Shown piece after piece: positions 55,275 to 64,000 of a stretch of 64,000 bases of DNA. The DNA is from an uncultured Acetatifactor sp. (GTDB taxonomy: Bacteria > Bacillota > Clostridia > Lachnospirales > Lachnospiraceae), in assembly GCA_934433135.1 (NCBI GenBank), contig CAKRZO010000014.1, positions 1 to 64,000 on the forward strand. The letters are read 5' to 3'. The position numbers were made by a program, and so were the translations under genes. Every line of letters begins with the position of its first letter. The first letter of the stretch is position 1. Under the pieces are notes generated by a model. The model saw only the letters and a program-made list of their open reading frames with translations, had not been told where the DNA came from and did no database searches.

Positions 55275-57401
55275 ATGAGAAAAGAAAAAAACAAGGCACT
55301 TGACTATCGGTACAACCCATTTTTGATCTCGTTCATCTCATTTGCACTGATTGCCTGCCTCGCCCTGAGCATTCTGTTTCTGTTCATGATGTACAAGCAG
55401 AGCCAAACGGTCAGCCAAGACTACTACCAGAAAAAGGCAACGGTCATGTTGGACGATTTTCAAGTGCAGCTGACATCGCTGGAGGATTTTGCCGGCAAGC
55501 TGATGATCAACGAGAACTATATGTATTCCACCGTCTTCAAAGAGAAATACAACGAGTATGCCATGCTGGCGGATTTCAAGCAGTACCGCTCCTTTTCTTT
55601 CCTGACAGAGAATATGTTCCTTCTCTATCAAGGCTGCGACCACGTTTTCCGCAGTTCCGGAGATGCTGTTTTTGCAGATATTTTCTGGAGAGCCCTCTCC
55701 GCCGAGGAGCGCAGCACCGTCGATTCGTTTTTAGCGGAGCAGGGAACACAGACGGAAGTGCTTCTCATGGCTGACAATGTTTACATCTTGATCCCCTTCC
55801 GGGCGGACTATGGTATACACGCATCCAAGGCCGTTTTAGGAAGTATGGTCAGCTGCCGTGATTTGGAAAAGCATTTTCTCCTCTCCTCCGGCCCGATCGA
55901 TGGAAAAGTCGCATTGTACAAAGATGGCACTTTGGTTTTCAGCAATACAGACGACTCGGTGGTCAAAGCATGGAAAAACAGTGTCACCGCCACCAGCCCG
56001 GACGGTGCGTACACTATTTTGCTTGCTCCGGAACGCAACTCTTTATTATCTCGGTCTGCCTTCGTACAAATGCTTCCCGCACTGTTTGTGATCCTGCTGA
56101 TCGTCTGGCTGGCATTTTTATTCGCACAAAGGGTGTTTAAGCCGCTGCAGGAGATCGCCGAAAAGTATCATTCCAATGCCTCCTTGGACGAAGGTTCTGC
56201 GCTCGGAAATGTGTACGAAAGGCTTGAAGGGATCGTCGATAACGCTCTGCAAAACAGTCTGACCGCCGCTGTACAGGTGGAGCAAAATCAGGAAATGCTC
56301 AAGCGGCATTTCCTCAAGTCTTTGCTCAATGGTGTTTATATCCAAGATGCCCAAGCCTACCTGGGCAAGCTGAACATTCAGCTTCCCGGCCCGTTTTACT
56401 ATGTGATCGCCATTGGTTTTCCGCAAAATATAGATACCTCCGCCCTCTCCCTGGTACAAAATGAGATAAAAAAAGCATCTTCCTTTATGGAAAATGCGTG
56501 CATTTACACCATTGATGAGGACACGGCAAGGCAAGTGTGGGTCATTTGCAGTATCGCTGAACGAAATGCCGAAGAAGATCTTACGGAAAGCATCCTGGAT
56601 GTCATCAACGCCTATAGCTATAAGATTTCCGTCGGCATTGGCCGAGTATACGAAGGCATCGAAAAGCTGCATATTTCCTGGCTGGAGAGCATCGATGATC
56701 TTGCAAAAAGCGATAGAAACCAGCCGCTGGAATACAATGCGAAAGACCTGCTCTGGATGGCCGAAGCATTCTCTCAGGGCAGCGAAGAAATTGCCTTGCG
56801 GGAACTGGAAAAATATATTTCCCGGGTACGGGAAGGTACCCCCTCCCTGCTGATGCAGCTGTATATTTTCTCCGAGTTTATCGGTGAACTGGGTCGTCTC
56901 AGCAGAGCCAACGGGATCATCCTGTCCAGTCACACGATCAGCCTGATCCAGGCTTCCCGCAGTATCGACGCTTTTTACAGTGCTGCAAAGGAAGCGGTTG
57001 TTGAGTACTGCCGCAAGTACAACGAACTGTTGAAATCTTCCAACGAAAACAACGTACAGCAGATCTGCACCTATATTCAGGAGCATTTCACGGAATACGG
57101 CATCTCTATTGAAAAAGTTTCTGCCGATCTGAATGTGCAGATTATCGACATCAGAAATGCCGTGAAAACGTCGACCGGCAAAAAGTACACCGACTATATT
57201 ACCTTCCTGCGAATGAAATATGCAAAAGAGCTTCTGTCGAAGGACAAAATGCCCATCTCCGACATTTGCGAAGCTATCGGTTACAGCAGCGTGTCTTACT
57301 TTATCCGAATCTTCAAGGAAGAAACAGGCATGACCCCCGCAAAATATAGGAAAGGAAAAAGTGCTTTCTCCAGCATCGAAAGCATCACCGAAGAACAATG
57401 A
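55275..57401 (+). CDS. Membrane-anchored AraC-family regulator of glycan locus 2
   Basis: A 708-residue regulator: membrane helix about 14-38, extracellular sensor, second helix about 264-288, HAMP-like linker, and an AraC domain at the end (ISDICEAIGYSSVSYFIRIF, then GMTPAKYRKGK). The layout and last HTH match the 664-residue regulator at 10694. It is divergent from the transporter operon and presumably activates it on ligand binding. In both paralogues the first HTH is diverged, so most sequence contact may come from the second. Confidence 0.9.
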   Translation: MRKEKNKALDYRYNPFLISFISFALIACLALSILFLFMMYKQSQTVSQDYYQKKATVMLDDFQVQLTSLEDFAGKLMINENYMYSTVFKEKYNEYAMLADFKQYRSFSFLTENMFLLYQGCDHVFRSSGDAVFADIFWRALSAEERSTVDSFLAEQGTQTEVLLMADNVYILIPFRADYGIHASKAVLGSMVSCRDLEKHFLLSSGPIDGKVALYKDGTLVFSNTDDSVVKAWKNSVTATSPDGAYTILLAPERNSLLSRSAFVQMLPALFVILLIVWLAFLFAQRVFKPLQEIAEKYHSNASLDEGSALGNVYERLEGIVDNALQNSLTAAVQVEQNQEMLKRHFLKSLLNGVYIQDAQAYLGKLNIQLPGPFYYVIAIGFPQNIDTSALSLVQNEIKKASSFMENACIYTIDEDTARQVWVICSIAERNAEEDLTESILDVINAYSYKISVGIGRVYEGIEKLHISWLESIDDLAKSDRNQPLEYNAKDLLWMAEAFSQGSEEIALRELEKYISRVREGTPSLLMQLYIFSEFIGELGRLSRANGIILSSHTISLIQASRSIDAFYSAAKEAVVEYCRKYNELLKSSNENNVQQICTYIQEHFTEYGISIEKVSADLNVQIIDIRNAVKTSTGKKYTDYITFLRMKYAKELLSKDKMPISDICEAIGYSSVSYFIRIFKEETGMTPAKYRKGKSAFSSIESITEEQ

Positions 57402-57447
57402 AAGGACTGATTCTCACCCCATAGAACAGAGAGATATTTTAAATAGC

Positions 57448-57541
57448 ATAAAAAATAAGCTAACCCCAGGGGCAAAGGAATTCTAAGTCTTTCGACCTAC
57501 TCCCATTCAGGAACCCAGCCTTATCCTTCGCGAGTTAACTT
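57448..57541 (-). ncRNA. Candidate small structured RNA of unknown class
   Basis: On the minus strand a consensus promoter (57548-57577) would start a transcript near 57541. The transcript can close a 12-bp stem, AAATAAGTTAAC (57545-57534) with GTTAGCTTATTT (57464-57453; one G-U pair), and runs into six T. Inside is an AGGTC-GAAA-GACTT hairpin with a GNRA-type tetraloop nested within a GAAT/ATTC pairing. The orientation of the tetraloop and the U tail both fit the minus strand. No coding capacity is evident. I cannot match it to a known family. Confidence 0.5.
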
Positions 57542-57547
57542 ATTTAC

Positions 57548-57577
57548 ATAATACAGCATATGTACTTTTATTGTCAA
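57548..57577 (-). promoter_or_regulatory. Promoter upstream of the candidate small RNA
   Basis: On the minus strand TTGACA (57577-57572), 18-base spacer, TATTAT (57553-57548), placed so that transcription would begin at the structured element. It points away from the DUF4432 gene and there is no gene downstream on that strand for more than 2 kb. Confidence 0.65.
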
Positions 57578-57634
57578 TTATGCATTTTTACAAAAAGTTC
57601 ATCCTTATTGCAACTCATTCTGACTGTACAGGGT

Positions 57635-58603
57635 TTATTCGGATATTACTTTGATTCTGACCCGGTAAGTTATCTTCTCGCCCGGGGCGAGTTCTTTTAA
57701 CATACCGCTTTTACGCATGGCGCTCCGGCCGTCCGGGTAGCAGTTTCCGCATTCCAGTCCCAGGACATAATCCCGGACTCCCATCATCTTCCACTCCACA
57801 AATCCATCCAGGCTTTTTGCATCAAAACTAATCTCCAGACCCATATTCAGCTTGGGCTGATAAATGGAAGCTTTGCCGTCCGCATCCGGGAAAACGTGAT
57901 AATAGCAGCGTTCCTGATATCCTTCCTGGGGTTTTATGATCTCCATCCAGTGATCAATGTCCTCTGCGGCATGTTCGTCTCTGGGCATAACCTTTATAGA
58001 AGGAATGTTTAAAATACTATCCTCATCCAACAGGGGATATCCCATATTCATGTGGTACAAGATCTCAAAATTCTGCTTTTGATCTCCGGTATTTTCAATG
58101 GTATCTTCAATGACAAAGGAATTGTCTTCTTTGGAAATCCTAAGCAGTCTGTGAAGAACCAGCTTCCGCCCGAAAATCACTTCATCCCGGATCAGCCCGT
58201 GAATGCGGATCTCTTTTTCATCCTCTTCCCAGTAACTGTGTTCTGCCGGCTGGTTGGCAATAGATCCGTGCAGATAGAATTCTTCTCCTTCATCCACGCA
58301 ACCGCCTCCTACCGATTCCAGTCCGCAGGTGGTTAAAAATCCAGCGGTAAAGGATTTCAGCCATCCGGTGCCTTCTTTTTCATAATAAGCAGGAGCTACA
58401 TAACCGCAGGGGGACAGGTAGCTCAAATTTCTTCCTCCTACACGCAGTCTGGCAATGTCACAGCAACGATCCGGCACTACCGTAAGTTCCAGTCCCTGCC
58501 CGTTGCGGATTTCATACAGGCGCATGCCATCGCCTTTTCCCCCCACCAGACGGTGCTCCTCCACACCGCCCAGCTGGGTCGGATGTCCGATATAAGGATT
58601 CAT
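57635..58603 (-). CDS. Aldose 1-epimerase family protein (DUF4432)
   Basis: A 322-residue protein with the galactose mutarotase-like fold, DUF4432 branch. Typical stretches: ELTVVPDRCCDIARLRVGG, FTAGFLTTCGLESVGGGCVD, LHGSIANQPAEH with a candidate catalytic His, and YHMNMGYPLLDEDS. It probably interconverts anomers of the sugar handled by the neighbouring isomerase and kinase. Last gene of a four-gene operon; GGAGG site. Confidence 0.88.
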   Translation of the reverse strand: MNPYIGHPTQLGGVEEHRLVGGKGDGMRLYEIRNGQGLELTVVPDRCCDIARLRVGGRNLSYLSPCGYVAPAYYEKEGTGWLKSFTAGFLTTCGLESVGGGCVDEGEEFYLHGSIANQPAEHSYWEEDEKEIRIHGLIRDEVIFGRKLVLHRLLRISKEDNSFVIEDTIENTGDQKQNFEILYHMNMGYPLLDEDSILNIPSIKVMPRDEHAAEDIDHWMEIIKPQEGYQERCYYHVFPDADGKASIYQPKLNMGLEISFDAKSLDGFVEWKMMGVRDYVLGLECGNCYPDGRSAMRKSGMLKELAPGEKITYRVRIKVISE

Positions 58604-58674
58604 AACTTTCTAACCTCCATTCACTACTGTTCTATAAATATACCCGGAAATGATACTCGCCTCGCAAGAATTTC

Positions 58675-60201
58675 CTATACCCCGAAGAAGGGGCGTACCG
58701 CCTGGTAAAGGCGGAAATATCTTTCCAGTTCTTTTTGATACTTTTCGTGCATTTCCGGTCTGGGATAATAGGTCTCCCTCTCTTCAATCAGGCACTGCGC
58801 CGCTTCCTGCAGATCAACAAAAAAGCCGATTGCCACACCGGTAAGCATGGCGCTTCCCACGGTTCCCGCATCCGCACAGGCCAGAGCGGTTACGGAAAGG
58901 TTCATCACATCCGCTTTCATCTGCAGCCACTCTTTGGACCGTGCGCCGCCGCCTGTAGCCCGAAGTCCCGTAAAACAGCTTCCCGATCCTCCCAGCGCTT
59001 TTGTATTTACCGCCATCTCATAGACGACACTTTCCATGCAGGCCCGATACAATTCCGGTACGCCGGTGTCTGTGGTAAGACCCAGCACTGCGCCTCTGGA
59101 ACCGGTATCCATGTAAGGAGTGGCAGCGCCTGCAAAATGAGGCAGGATCAAAAGTCCGGAAGGTTCTTCTCCCCGTTTTTTCCGGTAAGCTTTTTCCAGG
59201 CTTTCATTGACGCTTAAGCCTTGTGCAATGGCATCCTGCTTCTCCAGCTTTGCCAGTGTATCCACACACCATTGCAGCAGAGCGCCTCCCGTATAGGAAA
59301 AAGCATAGGCCGCATATTTTCCAGGCAGTACATAGGGCACTACTGCAAAATACCCCTGATACATCACGTCCATATCCGGCAGCCCGTCAAATACCGGCGT
59401 AATGCATTCCACCGTACCGGCTCCGTCCGCTGCCGCAGCGCTGTCAAAAATTCCGGCTCCTACCGCTGCCGCCACCTGGTCATGTCCGATGGATACAATA
59501 TGTACCGAACCGGATAATCCGGTTTTCTGTGCGACCGCCGCGGTAATGCACCCCGCAACGGTTCCCGACGGAACCGGAACGGAAAGCATCTCTTCCCGGA
59601 TACCGGCGTTTTCAAGCAATTCCCTGCTCCAGGTCAGCTTTTCAATATCAAGAGCCATGGCTCTGCAAGCCAGGGAATAATCGATCTGCCTCACACCGGT
59701 AAGATGGAAGACGACATAATCTTCCATCAAAAAGAGATAAGATGCTTTTTCAAAAATCTCCGGTCGGTTTTCCTTAAGCCACATGGCTTTGGGAAGACTG
59801 TACATCTCATGAGGACGTACTCCGGCAATTCCTGCAATTTTCCGCGCTCCTTTTTCCCGGTCTCCTTCCCCGAGCATCTCCTCCAGCCTTCTGCACTGCT
59901 CCGCGCCCCGCGGATCCGTGTACAGCATAGCTGCATGAAGGGGTGTACCTGTCTCATCGGTCAGTACACAGGTTTCCCCGAAACTGGTCACACCGATTCC
60001 CGCAATGTCCGGACACAGCGCCGCTACTTTTCCGAGAACCTCATATACAGCATCCATAATCACCGACACATCAATCTCATGACCGCTTATATTTCTTTTG
60101 ACCGGATAGTCTTTGTAGGCTCTTGCACACTGCTGCCCCGTCTTGTCAAAAACCGTACACTTACACCCGGTGGTACCGATATCCAAACCCGCAATTTTCA
60201 T
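58675..60201 (-). CDS. FGGY-family carbohydrate kinase
   Basis: A 508-residue sugar kinase. Phosphate-1 loop GLDIGTTGCKCTVFD, ATP-site elements GVTSFGETCVL and GHDQVAAAVGAGIF, AGTVECITPVF, and the C-terminal RATGGGARSKEWLQMKAD with the FGGY adenosine motif. Related enzymes phosphorylate xylulose, fuculose, ribulose or gluconate. I use ATG 60201 because GGGAGG lies 6 bases upstream. In an operon with an isomerase and an alpha-galactosidase, so a ketose product of the isomerase is the likely substrate. Confidence 0.9.
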   Translation of the reverse strand: MKIAGLDIGTTGCKCTVFDKTGQQCARAYKDYPVKRNISGHEIDVSVIMDAVYEVLGKVAALCPDIAGIGVTSFGETCVLTDETGTPLHAAMLYTDPRGAEQCRRLEEMLGEGDREKGARKIAGIAGVRPHEMYSLPKAMWLKENRPEIFEKASYLFLMEDYVVFHLTGVRQIDYSLACRAMALDIEKLTWSRELLENAGIREEMLSVPVPSGTVAGCITAAVAQKTGLSGSVHIVSIGHDQVAAAVGAGIFDSAAAADGAGTVECITPVFDGLPDMDVMYQGYFAVVPYVLPGKYAAYAFSYTGGALLQWCVDTLAKLEKQDAIAQGLSVNESLEKAYRKKRGEEPSGLLILPHFAGAATPYMDTGSRGAVLGLTTDTGVPELYRACMESVVYEMAVNTKALGGSGSCFTGLRATGGGARSKEWLQMKADVMNLSVTALACADAGTVGSAMLTGVAIGFFVDLQEAAQCLIEERETYYPRPEMHEKYQKELERYFRLYQAVRPFFGV

Positions 60202-60333
60202 GTCCATCCTCCCTTCTGTCATTAGGTAATCCGTTTTTGCCGAAATACACCTTCCTTTTCTATAGTCAATGCACCATTTGTCTTTTTTCAGCTGAAGTCC
60301 TCTTTCAGCTGAGCAGTCAATACTTATTTACCT

Positions 60334-62517
60334 TCACTTCAGTCGGATCGCCACTGCGCAGTTTTCCGGAAGTTTGATCCACAGCCTGCTGCAAGCCGTC
60401 CTGTCCGCTTCTGTGCCTGTGCCGCATGTTGTCCTGTTGCATCCGTCCAGACCGGCCTCTACCTCTTTGCACTCACCCGTTTCCTCACACAGTTTCAACT
60501 GACAGTCTGCCTCTATCGGATAAACGACCTGCGCCTGTGTAAAGTTTCCGGGCAGGGTAATCTCCAGAACGTCTGCTCCCAGACCTTCCTGACCTTCCTG
60601 ATTTTTCTGTCCTTTCCGGCTTTCCTGCTCTTCCTGACTTTCCTGTCCGTCCTGCTTTTTCAGTCTGACAACGGTTAGATAGGATCCTGCTTCTCCGGCA
60701 TAGCCTCTTACAATCCATTCCTTTTGCCTGCAGGTAAGACCCAGGGGCAGGAACGGAACCATGGATGGAATTTGGGTCCTGACGGACTTATAGAACTCCA
60801 CGCCTTCCTGAATCAGTGCCATCTGCTCTTCGAAGAGCCAGGGTGTTTTCCCGCTTAAATGAATTCTCTGGAAAAGGGCGCTTACCATATAAACCGCAAT
60901 CTCGCCGAGTGTATATTCCTTTTCCGGAAGAACCCATACCGCTGCCTGCTCCGGCAATATAGAAGAAGCACTGGAGGCAGCCAGCCAACTGACATTTTCC
61001 ATATCGCCGCCGTCTGTCAGAGACTGCAGGGAAAAATGGGACAGCATGGCGTAATCGGTCCGCATGCCGCCGCTGGCACAGCTTTCGATGATCAGATCCG
61101 GATGTCTTGCCTGCAGACTGTCAATCCAGGAAAGATATGCCTTGTTATGTCCCATAAGACCGTCTCCGAAGCTGTCTGCATTTCTTTCGGTCCCGGATCC
61201 TGCCTCGATATTATAGTCAAACTTAAAGTATCCGATGCCGTAATCCGCAATCAATCTGTCCGTAACCTCATCCAGAAAGGCTCTTACCTTCGGGTGTCTG
61301 AAATCAAACTGATACCTGCCGTGATCAATCACGCGCTTTCCGTGACGCATAAAGAAACAGTCATCGTCAAACCGATCTACAATCGGGCAATGAATTCCAA
61401 AGCTTTCCGGCTCCAGCCAGATACCCGGAATCATTCCTTTTTCGCGGATTTTATCAAAGACCTTCCCCATTCCGTTGGGGAAACGATCCTTACAGGGCTT
61501 CCATTCTCCTACACTGTCCCACCAGTCGCCCTGCGCATACCAACCGGCATCCATGCAGTAGATTTCCGCTCCGGTCTTTGCTGCCGCATCGATTACGGGA
61601 AGCTCCTTTTCCGTAGTGGGATCCGCATTAAGGCATCCTGCATAATCATTAAAAATAATCGGCAGATACAAGTCAGCCTGCCCGCGGTAGGCAATCTGTC
61701 TGCGGTAGCGGGTCATACCGGCCAATGCTTCATCCAGGCCTCCATCCGTGATGCAGACTGCTGTCTTTGCACTTTCAAAAGTCTCTCCCGGTTTTAATTC
61801 CTTCCACCAGGCATTTTCCCGTTCGGAAGGTCCGGACAGCTTCAGATACCGTGTTCCTGCAATATAACCAATCTCCCAGTTCCAGGAGCCGTTCTGTTCA
61901 ATCTGCCAAAAAATACTCTGTCCACCGCCTTCGATGCAGCCTATCGGAAAATATTCCTTGCAGGACCAGGTTCCGGTATTGGAGATGGAGATCCGCTTGG
62001 TGCAGTCTCCTATCCGTTTGTACACACCAAGCTCTTCCGGTGCATAGCCCTGCCAACGCAGCTCTTTGCACCAGTCACTGTGCGGAATCCAGACTTTTTC
62101 CATGGGAAAATCATACAGGCAGAAAGAGCTGACATATTCCAGTCCCAACGCTTCCCCGGACAGATTGGTCACTTCCGTATAAGAACGTACCACCGGAAGC
62201 TCACCGTAAAACCGGTAATGCAGCTTTACGGAAAGAGACTGACTCTTTAAAGAAAGAATCACTTCTTCTCCGTTTACAACATAATCCTGATAAATCAACT
62301 CCTCCGGAAGACAGCCGCCCACATGCCGCATCCCGTGATGGGAATCCGGATTTTTCCCGCTGATTTCGATTTCCACCGGTGTAAAATACTTTTTATCCGG
62401 TTTGTCCGGAATGCTTCCCTCCCGGAAGAAACCGGACTGTAAAAGCCGTCCTTTTTCATCTATGGTAAAAAAGAGACTCTTTTTTCCACAGTCGATTTTT
62501 AACTGTTTTTCATCCAT
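60334..62517 (-). CDS. Alpha-galactosidase, GH36
   Basis: A 727-residue intracellular enzyme. The GH36 N-terminal beta domain leads into the barrel with CMDAGWYAQGDWWDSVGEW, GIWLEPESF, FKFDYNIEAGSG (nucleophile Asp) and IIESCASGGMRTDYAMLSHF (acid/base Asp). The usual KWDMNR is replaced by FKFDYNI, so it is a diverged member. Near residues 619-645 is a Gln/Glu/Gly tripeptide repeat insert, and near the C-terminus a short Cys-rich stretch; both are absent from typical relatives. ATG 62517 follows GAGG. Confidence 0.88.
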   Translation of the reverse strand: MDEKQLKIDCGKKSLFFTIDEKGRLLQSGFFREGSIPDKPDKKYFTPVEIEISGKNPDSHHGMRHVGGCLPEELIYQDYVVNGEEVILSLKSQSLSVKLHYRFYGELPVVRSYTEVTNLSGEALGLEYVSSFCLYDFPMEKVWIPHSDWCKELRWQGYAPEELGVYKRIGDCTKRISISNTGTWSCKEYFPIGCIEGGGQSIFWQIEQNGSWNWEIGYIAGTRYLKLSGPSERENAWWKELKPGETFESAKTAVCITDGGLDEALAGMTRYRRQIAYRGQADLYLPIIFNDYAGCLNADPTTEKELPVIDAAAKTGAEIYCMDAGWYAQGDWWDSVGEWKPCKDRFPNGMGKVFDKIREKGMIPGIWLEPESFGIHCPIVDRFDDDCFFMRHGKRVIDHGRYQFDFRHPKVRAFLDEVTDRLIADYGIGYFKFDYNIEAGSGTERNADSFGDGLMGHNKAYLSWIDSLQARHPDLIIESCASGGMRTDYAMLSHFSLQSLTDGGDMENVSWLAASSASSILPEQAAVWVLPEKEYTLGEIAVYMVSALFQRIHLSGKTPWLFEEQMALIQEGVEFYKSVRTQIPSMVPFLPLGLTCRQKEWIVRGYAGEAGSYLTVVRLKKQDGQESQEEQESRKGQKNQEGQEGLGADVLEITLPGNFTQAQVVYPIEADCQLKLCEETGECKEVEAGLDGCNRTTCGTGTEADRTACSRLWIKLPENCAVAIRLK
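60582..60660. repeat. Degenerate 9-bp minisatellite inside the alpha-galactosidase gene
   Basis: About eight to nine units of type CTTCCTGAC encode GQE, SQE, EQE, SRK, GQK, NQE, GQE on the minus strand, in frame, in a linker before the C-terminal beta domain. Confidence 0.7.
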
Positions 62518-62578
62518 AATCAAACCTCAACCTTACCTTATATTCTAATTCCCGTTCTGTAAACACTATTATTGTCTC

Positions 62579-63982
62579 TTACAGTTCTACCCACTCATAT
62601 CCCAGATAAGTGGTAAATGCTTCCTTCAGGATCTCTTTCATATGACCCACTCCCACGGAGGTATGATGCTTAAATCCGCCTCTTGCCAGTTTGATCAGCT
62701 TGTTCTGCAGATCCGGAATCCGTGCCACACCGCCGCAGCCGAAATATCCGTCTTCAATGGGGTCGTCTGTAAATTCCGCATCACTTGCATAGATAATGAG
62801 CTTTCCGTCCTTGGTCTGGCAGTTGGAGAAGGTCATGGGGAATGCTTTGATCCGTCCTTCGTTACAGCCCCATCCGGAACCGGGATCGTTCTTGGCGAAC
62901 ATCTTATGCTCTGTTACCGAGCCTTTGCCTGTCATCAGACTTTGCGCCACCGGCCCGCAGTGGAACAGAATCACTTTATTCTCATCATCCCCGTAATTGT
63001 TGTTCCAGTCCAGCACTGCGGTAGGCTCCATGCTGGCAAGCGCCATGGCACGCATGGTAATAGCGGAACACATATCGATTTCACAGGACGCTGGAATTCC
63101 TCTGTCGTTTAATTCGCTTAACAGAACACAAGGGCAGACTCTTAAAATAGTCTCCATCTCATTCCAGCACCGTAAGGTCAGCGCATCCAGATGATACTGT
63201 TCAATATATTCATCCAACACAACCGAGATCTTGGACAGGCGAAGCATATTTTCCGCCGGAACCTTTGCAAAATCGGAATAATTCTTCAAATGCTCCATTT
63301 TTGCCAGAACCGCCGGATCGTTGTCTTCTTTTTTTCCTACCAGATAAACCAACTCGGACAGGTCGAAAGATTCTACATTAATACCATATTTCTGCAAAGT
63401 AATTTCGTCAAAACGAACCGTCTTAAAGGCCGTGGTTCTGGCGCCGATACAGCCTACATTAAACCGCTTCATTCCTTTTACCACACGGCAGATTGCCGCG
63501 AAATCACGAAGATTTCCGGCAAAAGCTTCCGAAAGCGGATGTACCACATGCGGCTTCATTACGGTAAAAGGCACCTGATACTGGGTAAAGACATCCGTTA
63601 CGGAGAATTTTCCACAGTAGGCATCTCTTCTGTGCGCGAAGTCCATCTTGCCGATCTCATCCGGGTATGCCTGCATCAGAATGGGCACTCCGGCATCCTG
63701 GAGCGCTGTTATGGCACCGTTTTCATCGGCGAAAATCGGCATGGAGAAAATTACGCCGTCGTACTCTCCTTCATGCTCCTTTAACCACTTCGCATACAAA
63801 AGTCCCTCGTCTCTGGTCTCCACTCCGCCGTATCTGGTAAGGGAAGCATCCATCGCTATGTAGTCGTATCCGGCATCCGTAACGGCCTTGATCATATCTT
63901 CTCTTGCTCCGTAAATCAACTCTCCCGGCATAAATCCGCGATTGCAGAATGCCAATGCAAAAGTCTGTTTTCTGTTCTCCAT
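62579..63982 (-). CDS. L-fucose/L-arabinose isomerase-family protein
   Basis: A 467-residue protein of the FucI/AraA superfamily. Recognisable are GVIFSMPIFADENGAITAL, VGCIGARTTAFKTVRFDE, the central ALTLRCWNEMETIL with a candidate metal-binding Glu, CEIDMCSAITMRAMALAS, LDWNNNYGDDENKVILFHCGPV and the C-terminal HHTSVGVGHMKEIL with a candidate His ligand. It would convert an aldose to a ketose for the FGGY kinase. True FucI is near 590 residues, so this is a shorter relative with undetermined specificity. First gene of the operon; the promoter lies beyond the window. Confidence 0.85.
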   Translation of the reverse strand: MENRKQTFALAFCNRGFMPGELIYGAREDMIKAVTDAGYDYIAMDASLTRYGGVETRDEGLLYAKWLKEHEGEYDGVIFSMPIFADENGAITALQDAGVPILMQAYPDEIGKMDFAHRRDAYCGKFSVTDVFTQYQVPFTVMKPHVVHPLSEAFAGNLRDFAAICRVVKGMKRFNVGCIGARTTAFKTVRFDEITLQKYGINVESFDLSELVYLVGKKEDNDPAVLAKMEHLKNYSDFAKVPAENMLRLSKISVVLDEYIEQYHLDALTLRCWNEMETILRVCPCVLLSELNDRGIPASCEIDMCSAITMRAMALASMEPTAVLDWNNNYGDDENKVILFHCGPVAQSLMTGKGSVTEHKMFAKNDPGSGWGCNEGRIKAFPMTFSNCQTKDGKLIIYASDAEFTDDPIEDGYFGCGGVARIPDLQNKLIKLARGGFKHHTSVGVGHMKEILKEAFTTYLGYEWVEL

Positions 63983-64000
63983 TTTCTGTTCCGTCCTTTC

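Noticed and set aside
57402..57634. Insertion-sequence end at the AAATAAGTTAAC inverted repeat
   Set aside because: There is no transposase, no target duplication, and the promoter position and tetraloop favour an RNA; kept as a small RNA candidate instead.

Overview
The window looks like the chromosome of a Gram-positive gut anaerobe of the Clostridia, most probably Lachnospiraceae. The evidence is a reverse rubrerythrin, a HisZ-type histidine pathway, Lpl-type sugar ABC transporters each paired with a membrane-bound AraC regulator, GGAGG ribosome binding sites and a lysine riboswitch. The species cannot be named from the sequence alone. I see no tRNA, rRNA, CRISPR array, intact phage or intact insertion sequence.

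Layout. 1-1.1 kb: GC-rich debris of an integrative conjugative element (PrsW-like protease, a sigma-factor tail, an HTH-protein head). 1.3-5.2 kb: Dabb protein, an AraC regulator divergent from a Gfo/Idh/MocA oxidoreductase, and two zinc-ribbon membrane proteins. 5.4-9.1 kb: reverse rubrerythrin, a PerR-like regulator and an OmpR-type two-component pair. 9.2-10.6 kb: a Gfo/Idh/MocA gene followed by a truncated relative. 10.7-19.4 kb: AT-rich glycan locus 1 (membrane AraC regulator, GH99-like and GH63-like enzymes, two permeases, lipoprotein). 19.5-22.6 kb: an amino-acid ABC importer behind a lysine riboswitch, so probably a lysine importer; its binding protein has its two halves in swapped order. 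22.7-30.8 kb: a complete, translationally coupled histidine operon (hisZG-D-C-B-H-A-F-IE-J) with HisZ and HisG fused. 30.9-34.3 kb: copper efflux (csoR, and copA fused to copZ). 34.4-37.6 kb: DUF1003 protein, cupin and a TetR-controlled ABC exporter. 37.8-57.4 kb: GC-richer glycan locus 2 (GH3, GH36-like, GH106-like, GH127, a 1371-residue surface protein with a nuclease/phosphatase fold, lipoprotein, two permeases, membrane AraC regulator). 57.4-57.6 kb: a candidate orphan small RNA. 57.6-64 kb: a sugar operon (fucose/arabinose isomerase-like, GH36 alpha-galactosidase, FGGY kinase, DUF4432 mutarotase-like).

How it works together. The two Lpl-type loci have the same plan: a lipoprotein and two permeases import an oligosaccharide, enzymes without signal peptides cut it inside the cell, and a divergent membrane regulator senses the ligand. 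Their lipoproteins, permeases and regulators are recognisably paralogous, while base composition and hydrolases differ, which suggests separate acquisition. The last operon would feed released sugars through an isomerase and a kinase.

Three themes deserve attention. (1) Gene fusions that keep an internal ribosome binding site (copA-copZ and hisZ-hisG). (2) In-frame degenerate minisatellites inside otherwise ordinary proteins (AraC regulator, CopA, alpha-galactosidase, collagen-like surface protein). (3) Dispersed palindromic elements with ends like GTAACAGTTCAGAC between genes, including within the lysine-importer leader and the csoR-copA gap. The most unusual objects are the circularly permuted lysine-binding protein and the promoter-bearing small RNA candidate near 57.5 kb.
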